Shown here: piece by piece, positions 1-9,807 of the stretch
How the letters are laid out: the number at the start of each line of letters is the position of its first letter
Numbering within the stretch: the stretch's first letter is position 1
Assembly: GCA_023955635.1 (NCBI GenBank)
Contig: JAMXHR010000002.1
Location: forward strand, 124,001 to 188,000
DNA length: 64,000 bases
Origin: Methanosarcina sp. ERenArc_MAG2
Lineage (GTDB): Archaea > Halobacteriota > Methanosarcinia > Methanosarcinales > Methanosarcinaceae
Direction: 5' to 3'
The notes under the pieces: generated by a model
Databases searched by the model: none
Told to the model about the DNA's origin: nothing
Seen by the model: the letters and a program-made list of their open reading frames with translations, nothing else
Program-made: the position numbers and the translations under genes

Positions 1-100
1 AGTACAAAATCTCTATATTTTCTCAACTATAGGAGATATGTTCGTTTTTTCAGATTTGATCAATGAATCACCCCCATGATGCATTGGATTTTGTTATTAA

Positions 101-207
101 CTAGTGTCCAGGCAACTTAATTATAGGACATTAATATTTAAACCAATCCTCATTCGTAGTCCCTTTCTTAATTAAGGTGACCCATAACTAAATTTCCTAG
201 ACACTAG
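101..207. repeat. MITE family A, copy 1
   Basis: A 107-bp unit whose two ends are inverted relatives: it begins CTAGTGTCCAGGCAACTTAA and its reverse complement begins CTAGTGTCTAGGAAATTTAG. Three more units with the same CTAGT.TC ends and an ATTATGGA-like inner block occur at 21509, 23363 and 23468. It has no coding capacity. The ends, the size and the recurrence indicate a miniature inverted-repeat transposable element; the full-length parent element is not in this window. Confidence 0.7.
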
Positions 208-975
208 CCTATTTTAAAATTGCTCCTGATAATACCAAACAATATATAATTTTGAAGCAAGTACATTGAAATCTTTTTTCATGCCTGTAGACTCTTTCAT
301 TTTATAGCCTTCCCCAATCCCCATTTGATATGTACTGTTCATTATTGAGTCTATCAAGATCCATTATTCCAATCTTGATTATTAATAATTGTAAGATATT
401 TTTATATAACCTACTTCACATCTGATTGCTCAAACTATAAGATTCAAATAATTACATATAAATTAATAATCCGATATTTTTAATCATGCACACTAATTAC
501 GATTTTTACTTTAACGAATAAAACCAAATTGACCATGGCTACTGGTCATAATTAATAAGTATATATAATAGATAAATATTTCGTTTATTATTTATTACTA
601 GTGAAATAAAATGATGGTAGCAAATTACAATATATAATCTATTAATAAATATAACTTCTCAATATATAAATATAGATAAAAACTTACGAAACCTTGATTG
701 CGAAAAAGATGTGATAAAGGAAATGTAATGCAGTGCGGAGAGATTTAACCTCCAAACATAGGTCCATAGTAGCATCCAATCCATATAATCGTCTCCTCGA
801 AAATGACATTATTCTTCTGACATTCTTCTGACATTCTTCTTTCTTGACATCTACAGATCACATTTGTTTCTGATAACTTCCTCATTTTCTAATGTAATCA
901 AGAGCTACTAAAAAAGATTAAAAAATCGAAAACATATTCCCGATTATGAAGATCCTGAAAAGAATTAGTAAACAA

Positions 976-1023
976 GATCACTAAAATAGGGATCTCTGCG
1001 GAAAATTCTCTACTTTAGTGATC
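976..1023 (-). terminator. Hairpin downstream of the exported-protein gene
   Basis: GATCACTAAA at 976 and its inverted copy TTTAGTGATC at 1014 form a stem with a loop of about 28 nt. On the minus strand it follows the stop at 1087 and is followed by a T-rich stretch, as expected for a terminator or 3'-end structure. Its function is inferred only. Confidence 0.35.
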
Positions 1024-1086
1024 TTGGTGTTATCTTTGAAATTAAAATTCTAGTTTTGATTTTCAAGGTTTCTTATTCCTTTCTTT

Positions 1087-1434
1087 TTATTCTTTCTTTA
1101 AGCATGTGTATCTATTTGGACTGTAGCCGTCGAGATATCCGTTTTTGTAGCCTTTGTTGTAGTTTTCTTCGTAGTATTTTGTCCAACTGTCTATGGTCAA
1201 AGGAGAAGGAATTTTCTGGAGAATCTCTTTGATACCATATTGCTTGCAGTCTGCTTTTCCTTGTTTTTCGCCTTCGTTATAGCCTTTATCGTAGCCAGCG
1301 TTGTAACCGTCTTTATTCTTATACTCACTATTGTCATCTGCGCTTACCGACGCAGCTGTCACTGACAGTATAAAACAAACTACCAGTAAAATAACAAGGA
1401 TCTTTTTTGTTCTATCAACTTTTTTATTTCCCAT
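1087..1434 (-). CDS. Small exported protein with GY repeats
   Basis: A 115-residue protein. Residues 1-10 are basic and about 11-30 form a hydrophobic segment ending VSA-DD, which reads as a cleavable signal peptide. The mature part is rich in Tyr and Gly, with repeated YNxGYxxGYNEG-type units near residues 43-60 and again at about 91-104 (YNKGYKNGYLDGY). Two cysteines are present (residues 63 and 111). The sequence suggests a short secreted or cell-surface protein. I do not recognise a characterised family. It stands alone, with gene-free DNA on both sides. Confidence 0.7.
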   Translation of the reverse strand: MGNKKVDRTKKILVILLVVCFILSVTAASVSADDNSEYKNKDGYNAGYDKGYNEGEKQGKADCKQYGIKEILQKIPSPLTIDSWTKYYEENYNKGYKNGYLDGYSPNRYTCLKKE

Positions 1435-2206
1435 AAATTATACTCCTGATTTTGTTCAATTGAAAGAAAATGATTTATACACCGATGAAAAGACGCTGTT
1501 CTGAAACCCAGTGATTTTTGGATTTATAGTCAAGAATTCAACCTTTGGAACTAACTCACTTAATGCCCCCATGTACCTGCAATATTTGGGAATACCAATC
1601 CCAAAATATTCTTTACTGTGTAGAAAATTTGTTGATTAATAGATATATTCTAAATTCCACGTATGTATATCTAATATTAACTGAAACAAAGTTCGATCAT
1701 ACTGGTGATTGTAGATCCATTTCTATTCGACCCTTTATCTCTGGAAAAATCCGTTCTAATTGTCTTGCCAACTATCCAGCAGTTGATATATCTAATATTA
1801 TCTGGAATAAATATAAACATACTTATAATAAAAACTAGCTTAAAATGGTTTAATTAATAAAATAAGTATTTTTAAACTTTTAATTTAAAATATAACCATA
1901 AATAACGTATTTTAATGATTATCAGCTCTTCAAAAGTCGTGTCTCATAGTACTTGCACACAAGACTGGCTCGCTGTTTTGTGTGGGCCGAAAATAATTTT
2001 CCAGTTGAAAAGTGACCAGGGCACCCACCAGTAAATTGTTGGGCTTTTGATACTTAACTTTTATATGGAGTCTGCAGTTTCCGTTTTTATTTGCTCAACG
2101 TCGACAGACTTCAGCCTCATTGAGGCGTGGGACATAAAAGGAAAGCAAAGGAAAAGCCTCAAGGGAAAAATAGGGAATAAAGCCTGGAAACCCTATAATT
2201 TTGAGC
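1435..2206. other. Gene-free region
   Basis: Short open frames here, including one of 97 codons at 1545-1838, lack a ribosome-binding site, low-complexity coding bias or recognisable motifs. I see no RNA gene or repeat that I can support. Confidence 0.5.
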
Positions 2207-3211
2207 TCAGGCATCAGGTCGTTCCAGCTTTTCCAGTATGTCCGGTTGATTTTCAGACTTTTTAATTTGCTCTTTGGGCTGCTCTTTAAATGAAGTGAGC
2301 CTGAAAGCCTCAATATCCCAGTTCGCCTTTTTTGCCCCTGCCTGATACACGCTTTCAAGAAAATCAAGTACTGCTTTCTCCGGCGAGTCTGCATTTCGGA
2401 CATCATTATACATGAGAAGCGCAAGCCCGGCCTGATGGTCCCAGAAAGCTTCTTTCGGGCTTAGCGGTTCATTCATGAGACCTGCAGGCTGCGGGTGCAT
2501 GTACGCATAAAAAGCCGGCTCCCTTACATTCTGGTCCCCTGCCCAGAAACCAAAGCTGATTATTTCATGCGAGGAAGATTCAAGTTCAACAGGGTTTGCT
2601 CCTTCCCTTAACGGAGCAGGCCTGCCTGAAAACCGCGTCAGAGCAAGGTCAGCGTGGTGCCAGAAAAAGTGCACAGGCGAGCTTTTCCCTGTAAACCAGC
2701 CCCTGAAGACCTGAAAGATCGAATATGCCTGTACAAGGATTCTCCAGAACCTGTTCACATATTCTTCATCATACGATGCGAACTGATAATCCGATGTAAA
2801 CGGTTCTGTCACTCCAGGTATATCATAAGGCACAGGCTTGATGCCCGCCACAATCCCGAATTCTCCCAGACTTGAAAACACGCGCTCGTAAAACCCTGCA
2901 GTAGACAGTCCCTTTAAAGGCACGGTTTTAGAGTCCCCCTCGCTTGTCTCGATCCTTAAAACATGTTTTTTGTCTCTGAAATCAAACTCCATCTCGAAAA
3001 TCATGTCCTCATAAGGAATAGGCCCTGTAGTAAGCCCGCGCACCGAAACATAAAAAGGCACATGCCACCAGTGGTTCATTTTCGGAAACAATGCAAGCCG
3101 GACCTTTCCCACTATCTGCAGAAACAGGTGCAGAGTATTCTTCGTGTCTTCCCATTCTTCAATCGGCAAAGGCGGGAACTGTACATCCCGCATAAAACTG
3201 GTGTTTACCAT
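2207..3211 (-). CDS. DUF5996-family protein
   Basis: A protein of about 334 residues resembling the DUF5996 family of unknown function. The N-terminal part carries FPPLPIEEWEDTKNTLHLFL and KMNHWWHVPFYVS, both typical of that family, and the middle has PVHFFWHHADLALTRFSGR and the late segment FYAYMHPQP. I place the start at the second in-frame methionine (MVNTSFM), because a GAGGGG sequence precedes it at a normal distance; an upstream ATG would add ten residues. The polar C-terminal tail (KEQPKEQIKKSENQ) is low complexity. The protein is probably cytoplasmic, since no signal or membrane segment is seen. No operon partner is evident. Confidence 0.8.
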   Translation of the reverse strand: MVNTSFMRDVQFPPLPIEEWEDTKNTLHLFLQIVGKVRLALFPKMNHWWHVPFYVSVRGLTTGPIPYEDMIFEMEFDFRDKKHVLRIETSEGDSKTVPLKGLSTAGFYERVFSSLGEFGIVAGIKPVPYDIPGVTEPFTSDYQFASYDEEYVNRFWRILVQAYSIFQVFRGWFTGKSSPVHFFWHHADLALTRFSGRPAPLREGANPVELESSSHEIISFGFWAGDQNVREPAFYAYMHPQPAGLMNEPLSPKEAFWDHQAGLALLMYNDVRNADSPEKAVLDFLESVYQAGAKKANWDIEAFRLTSFKEQPKEQIKKSENQPDILEKLERPDA

Positions 3212-3363
3212 AATATTCCCCTCTATAAATTCCCAAATCAATGATAGTAAAGTTTATGATAATCCCCATTCGAGTTACATGATTTATACATATAAGCCGT
3301 TAGTCTCCGTTAATTTATAAGTTTAAAACATTTCCTGCCCGGACAAAAATTAAAAAATTGACT

Positions 3364-3492
3364 TTAAAACAGGATCTTTGAAGAGCCCATCTCAAACTCT
3401 TCGGCATGAATCAGGACAAACTCCATCCCAATAGAGTTACTCATTGACCTGCTCGAAGAAGCCTTGATTGAGTTATTCATTGAATTATCCAT
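3364..3492 (-). pseudogene. Formylglycine-generating-enzyme-like N-terminal fragment
   Basis: A 42-codon frame whose end reads NSIGMEFVLIHAEEFEMGSS. This matches the start of SUMF1/FGE-sulfatase domain proteins (NSIGMEFVLIPAGEFxMGS) and then runs into a stop. The remaining roughly 200 residues of such a domain are not found downstream. I read it as the 5' remnant of a deleted gene. Confidence 0.6.
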
Positions 3493-3759
3493 CGAGTCTC
3501 ACCATATTAATTGAAATAATCAAAAATACTCTAAGGTTTTATTTCCTTTTCCTTTCCTATTATTTATTTTTTAAATTAATCAAAACGTTATATAAATACA
3601 CATATAACTATAAATATAAATAAAATTATTAATATTTATTAGAACTTATGAAGTATGGTCAAAATATAGAGTACAGTTAAAAAGTTGAATACATTCAAAA
3701 TGATAAAGTTTTTAAGACATTAATATAGAAGCGCGGGAACAGACCACAAGTGAGCAACA

Positions 3760-3911
3760 ATGAAACCGTGCCTTTTTAACCTGATTCTGTCTTCTGGCAG
3801 ACGAAAAGCCCTTCTACTGCTCCTGAAGGAAAAACCAAGAGACATTATTCAATCAAAGAACTGCTTAAAATAGATGCCAGTTCGGCCCAGTCTTATATTA
3901 AAAGAATTTAA
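3760..3911 (+). pseudogene. Winged-helix regulator N-terminal fragment
   Basis: Translation from ATG 3760 gives MKPCLFNLILSSGRRKALLL, then LKEKPRDI, and after a one-base shift IKELLKIDASSAQSYIKRI and a stop. This is the usual start of the FilR1-like or MarR-like winged-helix regulators that are abundant in Methanosarcina. Only the DNA-binding N-terminus survives, with a frameshift, so it is a gene remnant. Confidence 0.55.
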
Positions 3912-4125
3912 GCCTATAGGAATGTCGATCAGGATAAGAAGTTCTGCTTCTACTCCTTTTTTAAGAAATTAATAAGGGATTAAAACTCAGGAAAAAACAG
4001 GGTTTCCCACTCACAGCTTTTTTCATTTTCCGTATCCAGGAACACTGCAAATCAGCCTGCTCTGCGTCTGTCAACCTCTACAAAGATCTTTTTATTCATA
4101 TAAGTAGTTGGAGGAGAGCATTTAA

Positions 4126-4158
4126 ATGAGTTCTTCTTGTGGATCTTGTGGACATTAA
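4126..4158 (+). CDS. Possible 10-residue Cys-Gly peptide
   Basis: A strong ribosome-binding site (GGAGGAG, 4110-4116) sits at good spacing before ATG 4126, and the frame encodes MSSSCGSCGH followed by TAA. The two CG pairs and terminal His could bind a metal. It could also be the stub of a deleted cysteine-rich gene, or a leader peptide. I know of no family to assign it to. The evidence is the Shine-Dalgarno placement and the composition only. Confidence 0.3.
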   Translation: MSSSCGSCGH

Positions 4159-4401
4159 GACTGTAGGAAATAATTAACTAATACAAAGACATACAAATTA
4201 ACAAAAAGTAAAGGTTGGAAAAGTCCCAGGAACACGCCTGAAGACGAATAAAATAACGATAAATAAAGATTAATAGAGTAAACTTAAATTTTGATCCAGG
4301 TAACTCAAAATTAATTAAATAAATTTTTAACTGAAGAAACTGGTCAGATGGACATAAAAATTGCCTGAATTGCCAGATAATTAATGATAAGGAGACAGAT
4401 T

Positions 4402-5028
4402 ATGAAACTCTGGTTGCTCAAAGCCGCAGGTATCTTAGAAGACGAAGAAATTATTCTGAAAGACAACGTGATCACGATAGGATGGGCTGAGTTCCCAAAT
4501 TTATCACATATTAAAAACGAAGAGCAGGTAAAGAAAATCATGCTTGAAAAATACCCGGGAATGCAGGAAGTACGTGGCTGTGCCTGGGCAGGGGAAATCT
4601 GCGCCTTTATTACAAAAATAAAGAAAGGAGATCTTGTGGCAGTTCCGCTCAAAACCAGAAATGAAATAATTATCGGAAAGATTACCGGAAACTACGAATA
4701 CAGACAGCTCAGTAACTTCATTACCCATATCAGAAAAGTAAGGTGGCTTAAAACACTCTCTAAAGGAGACTTCGAGGAAGAATATGATGCGGACCTTAGC
4801 TCCCCTGAGATACTCTCTCTCATAAAAACTGAACCTGAAAAGCTTTCAGGTTTTATCGATACAAAAAACCTGGGAGCGCTGGTTGAAGAACTGAGCTTTG
4901 CCCTTGAAGACCTTAATTTCCTTAGAGAAAGGATGCTTGAACTTACGTACAGGCTGGCTGAAACCGATGAGATGCCTGAAGTCCGGAAAATTGCAGCTGA
5001 AATGGAAAAAATGTTGAGAGAAAAATAA
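4402..5028 (+). CDS. EVE/PUA-like (Mrr N-terminal-type) domain protein
   Basis: A protein of about 208 residues. The N-terminal 125 residues (MKLWLLKAAG, ITIGWAEFPNLSHI, CAWAGEICAFITKIKKGDLV, IIIGKITGNYEYR, HIRKVRWL) match the EVE/PUA-like domain found at the N-terminus of Mrr-type restriction proteins, which is thought to recognise modified bases. The C-terminal 80 residues are helical and charged and contain no PD-(D/E)XK nuclease motif that I can see, so this is a reader domain without an obvious cutter. The start is at the methionine preceded by AAGGAGAC, not the ATG 18 bases upstream. The function is inferred from the fold only. Confidence 0.65.
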   Translation: MKLWLLKAAGILEDEEIILKDNVITIGWAEFPNLSHIKNEEQVKKIMLEKYPGMQEVRGCAWAGEICAFITKIKKGDLVAVPLKTRNEIIIGKITGNYEYRQLSNFITHIRKVRWLKTLSKGDFEEEYDADLSSPEILSLIKTEPEKLSGFIDTKNLGALVEELSFALEDLNFLRERMLELTYRLAETDEMPEVRKIAAEMEKMLREK

Positions 5029-5067
5029 GAGAAAAGTGAGAGAAAAGTGAAAGAAAAGTGAGAGAAA
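5029..5067. repeat. Short tandem repeat after stop
   Basis: Three imperfect copies of a GAGAGAAAAGTG-like unit follow the stop of the upstream gene. This is purine-rich low-complexity DNA with no assignable function. Confidence 0.5.
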
Positions 5068-5089
5068 AAGAGGGGTAGTTCACCCTCTT
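5068..5089. terminator. Hairpin between convergent genes
   Basis: AAGAGGG and CCCTCTT form a 7-bp stem with an 8-nt loop, midway between the convergent stops at 5028 and 5112. The position suggests a bidirectional terminator or 3'-end protector. Confidence 0.4.
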
Positions 5090-5111
5090 ACCCAAAACCT
5101 GATCCTTAATA

Positions 5112-6745
5112 TTATTTTTTATCTATAAGGTCGTTCAGGTCAAGCTCAAAACCAACAACTGCATATCCGAGAGCAAAGTTGCTTATGACCTCAGGGTGGA
5201 GTTCTCCAAAGACTCCGAGTTTTTTGCCTGCAACATAGACATCTGCCCGCCTGCCTTCAAGAAAAGCAGGGTCATCGGATTCTTTAACCTCATAGGAGAG
5301 CATCATTTCTCTCATAAGGGCATCTACAACCTCATAAATCTCGGTGAAGTTCACCTGCGGGTGAATTGATACCGCAGCTACGTGCTGAACGGTTGTTTCG
5401 TTGCTTATGGCTTCCCCAAACTCGAAGATCTTCTGCGGAAGTTCCCTGTGCTGGTTTAAGGCAAGGATTTCAAGAAGGTTCGGAAGCACGGTTGTCCTTA
5501 GCATTGTCTGGTCTTCACTTATCGGGTGAAGGACATAAGTAACATCGTCTGTTTTTTGCCTGCGCATATTCTCGAAGTTGATCTTTTCGCTGGTAAGTGT
5601 AAAGGGCATGACCTCATAGTAGCCCAGCCCTACCATTATCTCGTTCACAGGAGAACGCAGCAGGGAAATTGGGTGAGACTTTCCTGCGGTATAAGTCTCA
5701 GGAATCTTTACTTTGATGTTTTCATAACCGTAACCTTTGGCTATATCCTCTACCAGGTCATAGTTATGAAGGATATCTGCTCTGTAAGCCGGCACTTTTA
5801 CCTCGACGGTCTCTTCATCAAGGGCCTCTGCCCCAAAGCGCATCCTTTCAAGCTGCTTAACGATTTCTTCTGCAGAAAGTTCCATGCCGAGCAGGGATTT
5901 TACTTCAGCTTTCGTAAGAAGCCTGGTTTCCGGTTCCAGGTCAGGCAATACAAGTTCTTCGCCGTCGGGCCTGATAACCCTTACAAATTCGATCTGTCCG
6001 CCGCGTTCGGCAAGGGCTGTGACAACAATATTTAAGGCGGCATATACGGCTTCCCCAAGCCCTGTGACATCGATAAAGAGATCGGTTGTGCTTTCGGTCA
6101 CACTTGTAAGTGTCCCGTTGATGATAGGCGGGAAGGACAGCACGTTGTCATTTGCGTCCAGAATGATCGGATATTTTTCAAAGCCTTTAACGAGATGGGC
6201 AAACCTTGTGCCTTTAGGGTGCTTTTCCAGGATTTCGGTCATGCTCATCTTTTCAGTGTAATCCAGCGGCACGAATTCGAAACTTGGGTCAACTGCCATA
6301 TAGCGGAAAGGTGGCTTTACGTTTGAGAGGTCATGAACTCCTATGGATATTTTTTCCGGTTTCTTCCCAGGCCCCAGTGCAGGTCTTCCTGAAGGTCCAT
6401 AAGGGATTTTATAGAGGAGGATGTGAACTTTACGCCTCTTACAACCGCACACCCGAGGAAAGGCCTGATTTTCAGGATATCCTCGCTGACAGAAATCGAA
6501 ACCTTATATGGTTTTACCTCATATTCGGAAAGCCCGGTCTCAAGGTCCAGGAAACCTCTTATTGCCCTGGCCGCTCCTTCAACACTATAAAGATCAGGCC
6601 TGTCCGGGAAGAACTCGATATCGATAGATTCGTCTTCAATTCTTTCGATATCGGCCCCTATCATAGGCACCCTTTTTATGATGGTTTCCTTATCTATCCC
6701 TGTGAGTTTTTCGAGGTCATCGTACTGCAAGGTAATTACTGGCAT
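5112..6745 (-). CDS. pheT: Phenylalanyl-tRNA synthetase beta subunit (frameshifted in sequence)
   Basis: PheT charges tRNA-Phe together with PheS in the cytoplasm. The N-terminal part (about 135 codons from [14 protein letters not shown]) carries [20 protein letters not shown], a hallmark of archaeal PheT. The remainder carries the B5-type region ([37 protein letters not shown]) and the synthetase-like core ([16 protein letters not shown]). The two parts lie in different frames that meet at a six-T run (6350-6355). One extra base gives a continuous protein of the normal archaeal length, about 543 residues. Because the gene is essential, a sequencing error is the likeliest cause. The start is chosen at MPVITL, since homologues begin there. 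pheS is not in the window. Confidence 0.9.
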
Positions 6746-6959
6746 TGGGAATTCATCTCGTCTTTTGCTGGCTAACTTAATCCCAAACATACTCAACTTT
6801 AGATTTAATGCTTTTGTTTAAAGCCTTTTGTTGAGTTGATTCTCTCAAATATTCACTAGAACATTTAACATCAAGAAAATAAAATCAAAAAGTTTAAACG
6901 TCATTTGATTTACACTTAATTAGACTACTTTTACTGATAGATTAATTGCGGTTGGTGCT

Positions 6960-7055
6960 ATGGCTGAAACAGTTACTTGGTTACATATTTCTGATACTCA
7001 TCTATGCAAAGAGAAACATCGTTGGAATTGCGAAGAAATTTTTGAAAGCTTGTAA
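6960..7055 (+). pseudogene. Calcineurin-like phosphoesterase N-terminal stub
   Basis: ATG 6960 opens a frame starting MAETVTWLHISDTHLC, the metal-binding first motif (HISDTH) of calcineurin-like phosphoesterases. It is cut after about 30 codons by the left end of the IS66 element at 7051. A matching C-terminal part is not seen on the far side of the element, so the gene was truncated as well as interrupted. Confidence 0.6.
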
Positions 7056-7732
7056 CTATTCAGCCATAGCCCTATCAAAAGCAATTTTTCCTCGGAAAGA
7101 GGAAAAATTGCTTATAAAATAACCTTCAATTTTCAATATCATGCTTACACATGAAGAGATCCTTGAAATTTATGAAACTGGTCCTGAAGCAGTTATTGCT
7201 GTAATCCAGAGACTTGAGTATATCATAGAGAAACAAGATTTTCAGATTGCTGAACTTGAAGAACGTGTAAGAGTTTTAGAGTCTCTTTTGAATCAAAACA
7301 GCCAAAATAGCAGTAAACCTCCTTCTACTGATGTTTTTTGTAATGAAAAACCTACACCTAAGGGTCTCCGTAAGATTAGTGGCAAAAGTTGGTGGCCAAA
7401 AAGGCCATCTTGGTAAGACTCTTGAAATGGTTGAAAACCCTGATTAGATCATATGCCATTCTCCGGACTGCTGCGAAAATTGTGGTCATCATCTTGAAGA
7501 TACTGAAGTTGATGACTATGAACGCAGACAAGAAGTTGAAATTCCTCCTGTTCAAATCATATTTACTGAACATCGTTGTGAAATCAAGAAGTGTCCTGAT
7601 TGCGGGAAAGTTAACAAAGGCTCTTTTCCAGAATCTATAAAATTCCCAATTCAATATGGTCCTCGTCTTTTAGCCTCAATTATGTATTTGAGGAACTATC
7701 AATTGCTTCCTTATGAAAGGACTTGTGATTTA

Positions 7733-8603
7733 GAGCCTATCCGAAAAGTAGAATAACTAGATTTTAGGTTAATATTGATTAGTGGTAAGACGAACAAACG
7801 TACAAGACTACGAGATTTCTGACGGATTTTGGAATCAAATAAAAGCATTATTCCCTCTCCCTATACCGAAAAAGAAGCCTGGAAGACCTCGAAAAGATGA
7901 TAAGAGAATACTGAGTGGTATTTTTTATCTCCTTCGGACTGGTTGCCAATGGAAATCTCTGCCACGATTTTATGGAGCTCCAAGCACTGTCCATGATCGA
8001 TTTCAGGAATGGAGAAGCTCAGGATTCTTTGAGAATATGTGGATAGCTGGTCTACTGGAGTATGATCATAAAAAAGGATTAGAGTGGGAATGGCAAGCAA
8101 TTGACGGTTCTATGACAAAAGCACCATTAGGTGGACCTGGTACCGGAGCGAATCCAACTGATCGTGGCAAAAAAGGTACAAAAAGGAGTATTTTAACAGA
8201 TGGGAAAGGTATACCACTTTCGGTAACTGTTGATGGAGCAAATCGTCACGATAAAAAGCTTGTAAAAGAAACTTTAGATGCCATTCTTTTTGAAAGACCT
8301 TCTCCGGATGAGGGAATTCAGAATATCTGTATGGATAAAGGATATGATTTTCCTGACATCAGACAACTGGTTAAAGAATATGGTTATACCGCCCATATCA
8401 AAAGCCGCGGAGAGGAAAATATAAGAATACAGATACCAGGTTTTAGGGCAAGAAGATGGGTTGTAGAAAGGACACATTCCTGGATAAACAGATTCAGAAG
8501 GCTGCTTATAAGATGGGAAAAAAGGTTGAGAATTACCTTGCTATGCTTCAGTTAGCATGTGCATGGATAATATTTAGAGCAGCGGGACTTTTCGGATAGG
8601 CTC
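7733..8603 (+). mobile_element. IS5-family (IS427-like) insertion sequence
   Basis: The ends are GAGCCTATCCGAAAAGT at 7733 and its inverted copy ending at 8603. A 3-bp duplication TTA flanks it (7730-7732 and 8604-8606), as expected for this group. The 871-bp length and single transposase gene fit. It lies inside the IS66 transposase gene. Confidence 0.9.
7782..8599 (+). CDS. IS5-family transposase (3' frameshift)
   Basis: A DDE transposase of roughly 270 residues. It has the N-terminal DUF4096-like part (ISDGFWNQIKALFPLP, KPGRPRKDDKRILSGIFYLL, GCQWKSLPRFYG) and the catalytic core: first Asp in WQAIDGSMTKAPLGG, second in CMDKGYDFPDIR, and Glu in RWVVERTHSWINRFRRLL. As read it ends at 8555 after a six-A run (8518-8523). 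Adding one A restores the family ending (ENYLAMLQLACAWIIFRAA) and a TAG stop at 8597-8599. Confidence 0.85.
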
Positions 8604-9527
8604 TTAGTAGAGGACTTCTACGGTATCCGTATCAGCCCAGCTACCATAAAAAGAGCAGAAAAGGAATGTTTCCAGAACCTGGAACTTTTTGAAAAAGCTG
8701 CTATGGAACATCTATTAACTTCCCATTCTGCACATTGTGATGAGACAGGAATGAGAGTTTTAGGGACTAAATGGTGGCTTCATGTTGTCTCAAACAATTT
8801 GTGGACATATTATTTTCCTCATCCTAAAAGAGGGACAGAAGCAATGGACGCTCTGGGATTCCTTCCGCAATACAATGGAGTAGCAGTTCATGATGGATAT
8901 TCTTCATACAACAAGTATGGATGTGAACATGCTCTGTGCAATGCTCATCTTAAGCGGGAACTTAATGGGATTGAAGAGAGTTTTGAGCAGCAATGGGCTA
9001 AAAAGATAAATGAACTTCTCAGTGAGATGAAGAAGTACACTGATGAATGCAGAGAGATGGAAATTTCAATAGATCAAGAAAAAGTAAGGGAATTCGAGAA
9101 AATATACGATGCAATAATGCAAGAAGGAATTGAGGAAAATCCACCACCTAAAACCTCTAAAGCTCAGGTGAAAAAGAAAGGAAGAACGGCACAAACAAAA
9201 GCAAAGAATCTCCTTGATAGGTTCATACTACACAAGGAAAACATTCTGCGATTCCTCAATAACCTGAGAGTTTCGTTTGACAACAATCAAGCAGAGCGAG
9301 ACATCAGGATGATGAAGCTACAACAGAAAATTTCGGGGACTTTCCGAAGCATAGAAGGAGCGGTAGCTTTCTGCAGAATTAGGGCATACATATCCTCAAT
9401 TAAAAAGAATGGAATGAATGTTATGGATGCTATTCTAGCGGCGCTCAATGGAGCGCCGCTATTATCCTGAGAATTGCAGCATTTTGCTGAAAAAACATAA
9501 TTTTTAGTCAGTGGCTGAATAGTTACA

Positions 9528-9807
9528 AATTTTTTTGAACAAACACCAGATGGTTTCTTTATCACAAATAAGCAGTTTTTTCAAATTAAAATTGTAATTA
9601 GTTGAGGAAATAACTATAGTTATGTTAAAAAATATTTCCTCCAACTGATAAGAAATTTTTAAATAGTGGGGCTTTGCATAAATAGGTTAACTTGTCAAAC
9701 TGTGGGCGAGTTAAAAATTGAGACTTGAAATGTCTTCTTATCCCTTAAAAAAGCATGGATGAGAGAGGATACTAAATACAAATTGTAAAAATCAGGAGAT
9801 GAAAGAG
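9528..9807. other. Gene-free region with IS6-like end
   Basis: No gene is seen. GGGGCTTTGCATAAATAGG near 9668 resembles IS6-family termini (GGTTCTGTTGCA type) and marks the left edge of the accessory island. Confidence 0.35.

Larger units (their letters stand above)
1..1086. other. AT-rich gene-free region
   Basis: No convincing coding region is visible on either strand. The stretch is very AT-rich and carries a miniature inverted-repeat element (101-207), a short 11-bp direct repeat (811-843, unit ATTCTTCTGAC) and a hairpin (976-1023) just beyond the stop of the minus-strand gene at 1087. Confidence 0.6.
7141..9470 (+). pseudogene. IS66-family transposase, interrupted
   Basis: The 5' part encodes an N-terminal coiled region and the SSKPPSTD motif of IS66 TnpC. 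After a shift near 7390 come the zinc-finger block (CCENCGHHLED, CPDCGKV) and YGPRLLASIMYLRNY. The IS5-group element then splits the gene, and the catalytic part resumes after 8606 (HCDETGMRVLGTKWWLHVVS, FDNNQAERDIRMMK, IEGAVAFCRIRAYISS). The zinc-finger frame also holds an in-frame TAG at 7445. The gene is not expected to be active as read. Confidence 0.85.
7051..9527 (+). mobile_element. IS66-family element carrying a nested IS5-group element
   Basis: The outer ends are inverted repeats: TGTAACTATTCAGCCA at 7051 and its complement ending at 9527. Between them lies a broken IS66-type transposase gene. No clean target duplication is visible, because the flanks (GAAAGCT and AATTTTTT) differ. 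The element truncates a phosphoesterase gene at its left side, and an IS5-group element sits inside at 7733-8603. Confidence 0.8.

Noticed and set aside
1545..1838. 97-codon plus-strand frame
   Set aside because: No ribosome-binding site, no coding bias, and no recognisable motif in AT-rich DNA.
7031..9540. AATTTTTGAA-like sequence on both sides of the IS66 element, a possible target duplication
   Set aside because: The two copies differ in length and the left one ends four bases before the terminus, so it is not a clean duplication.
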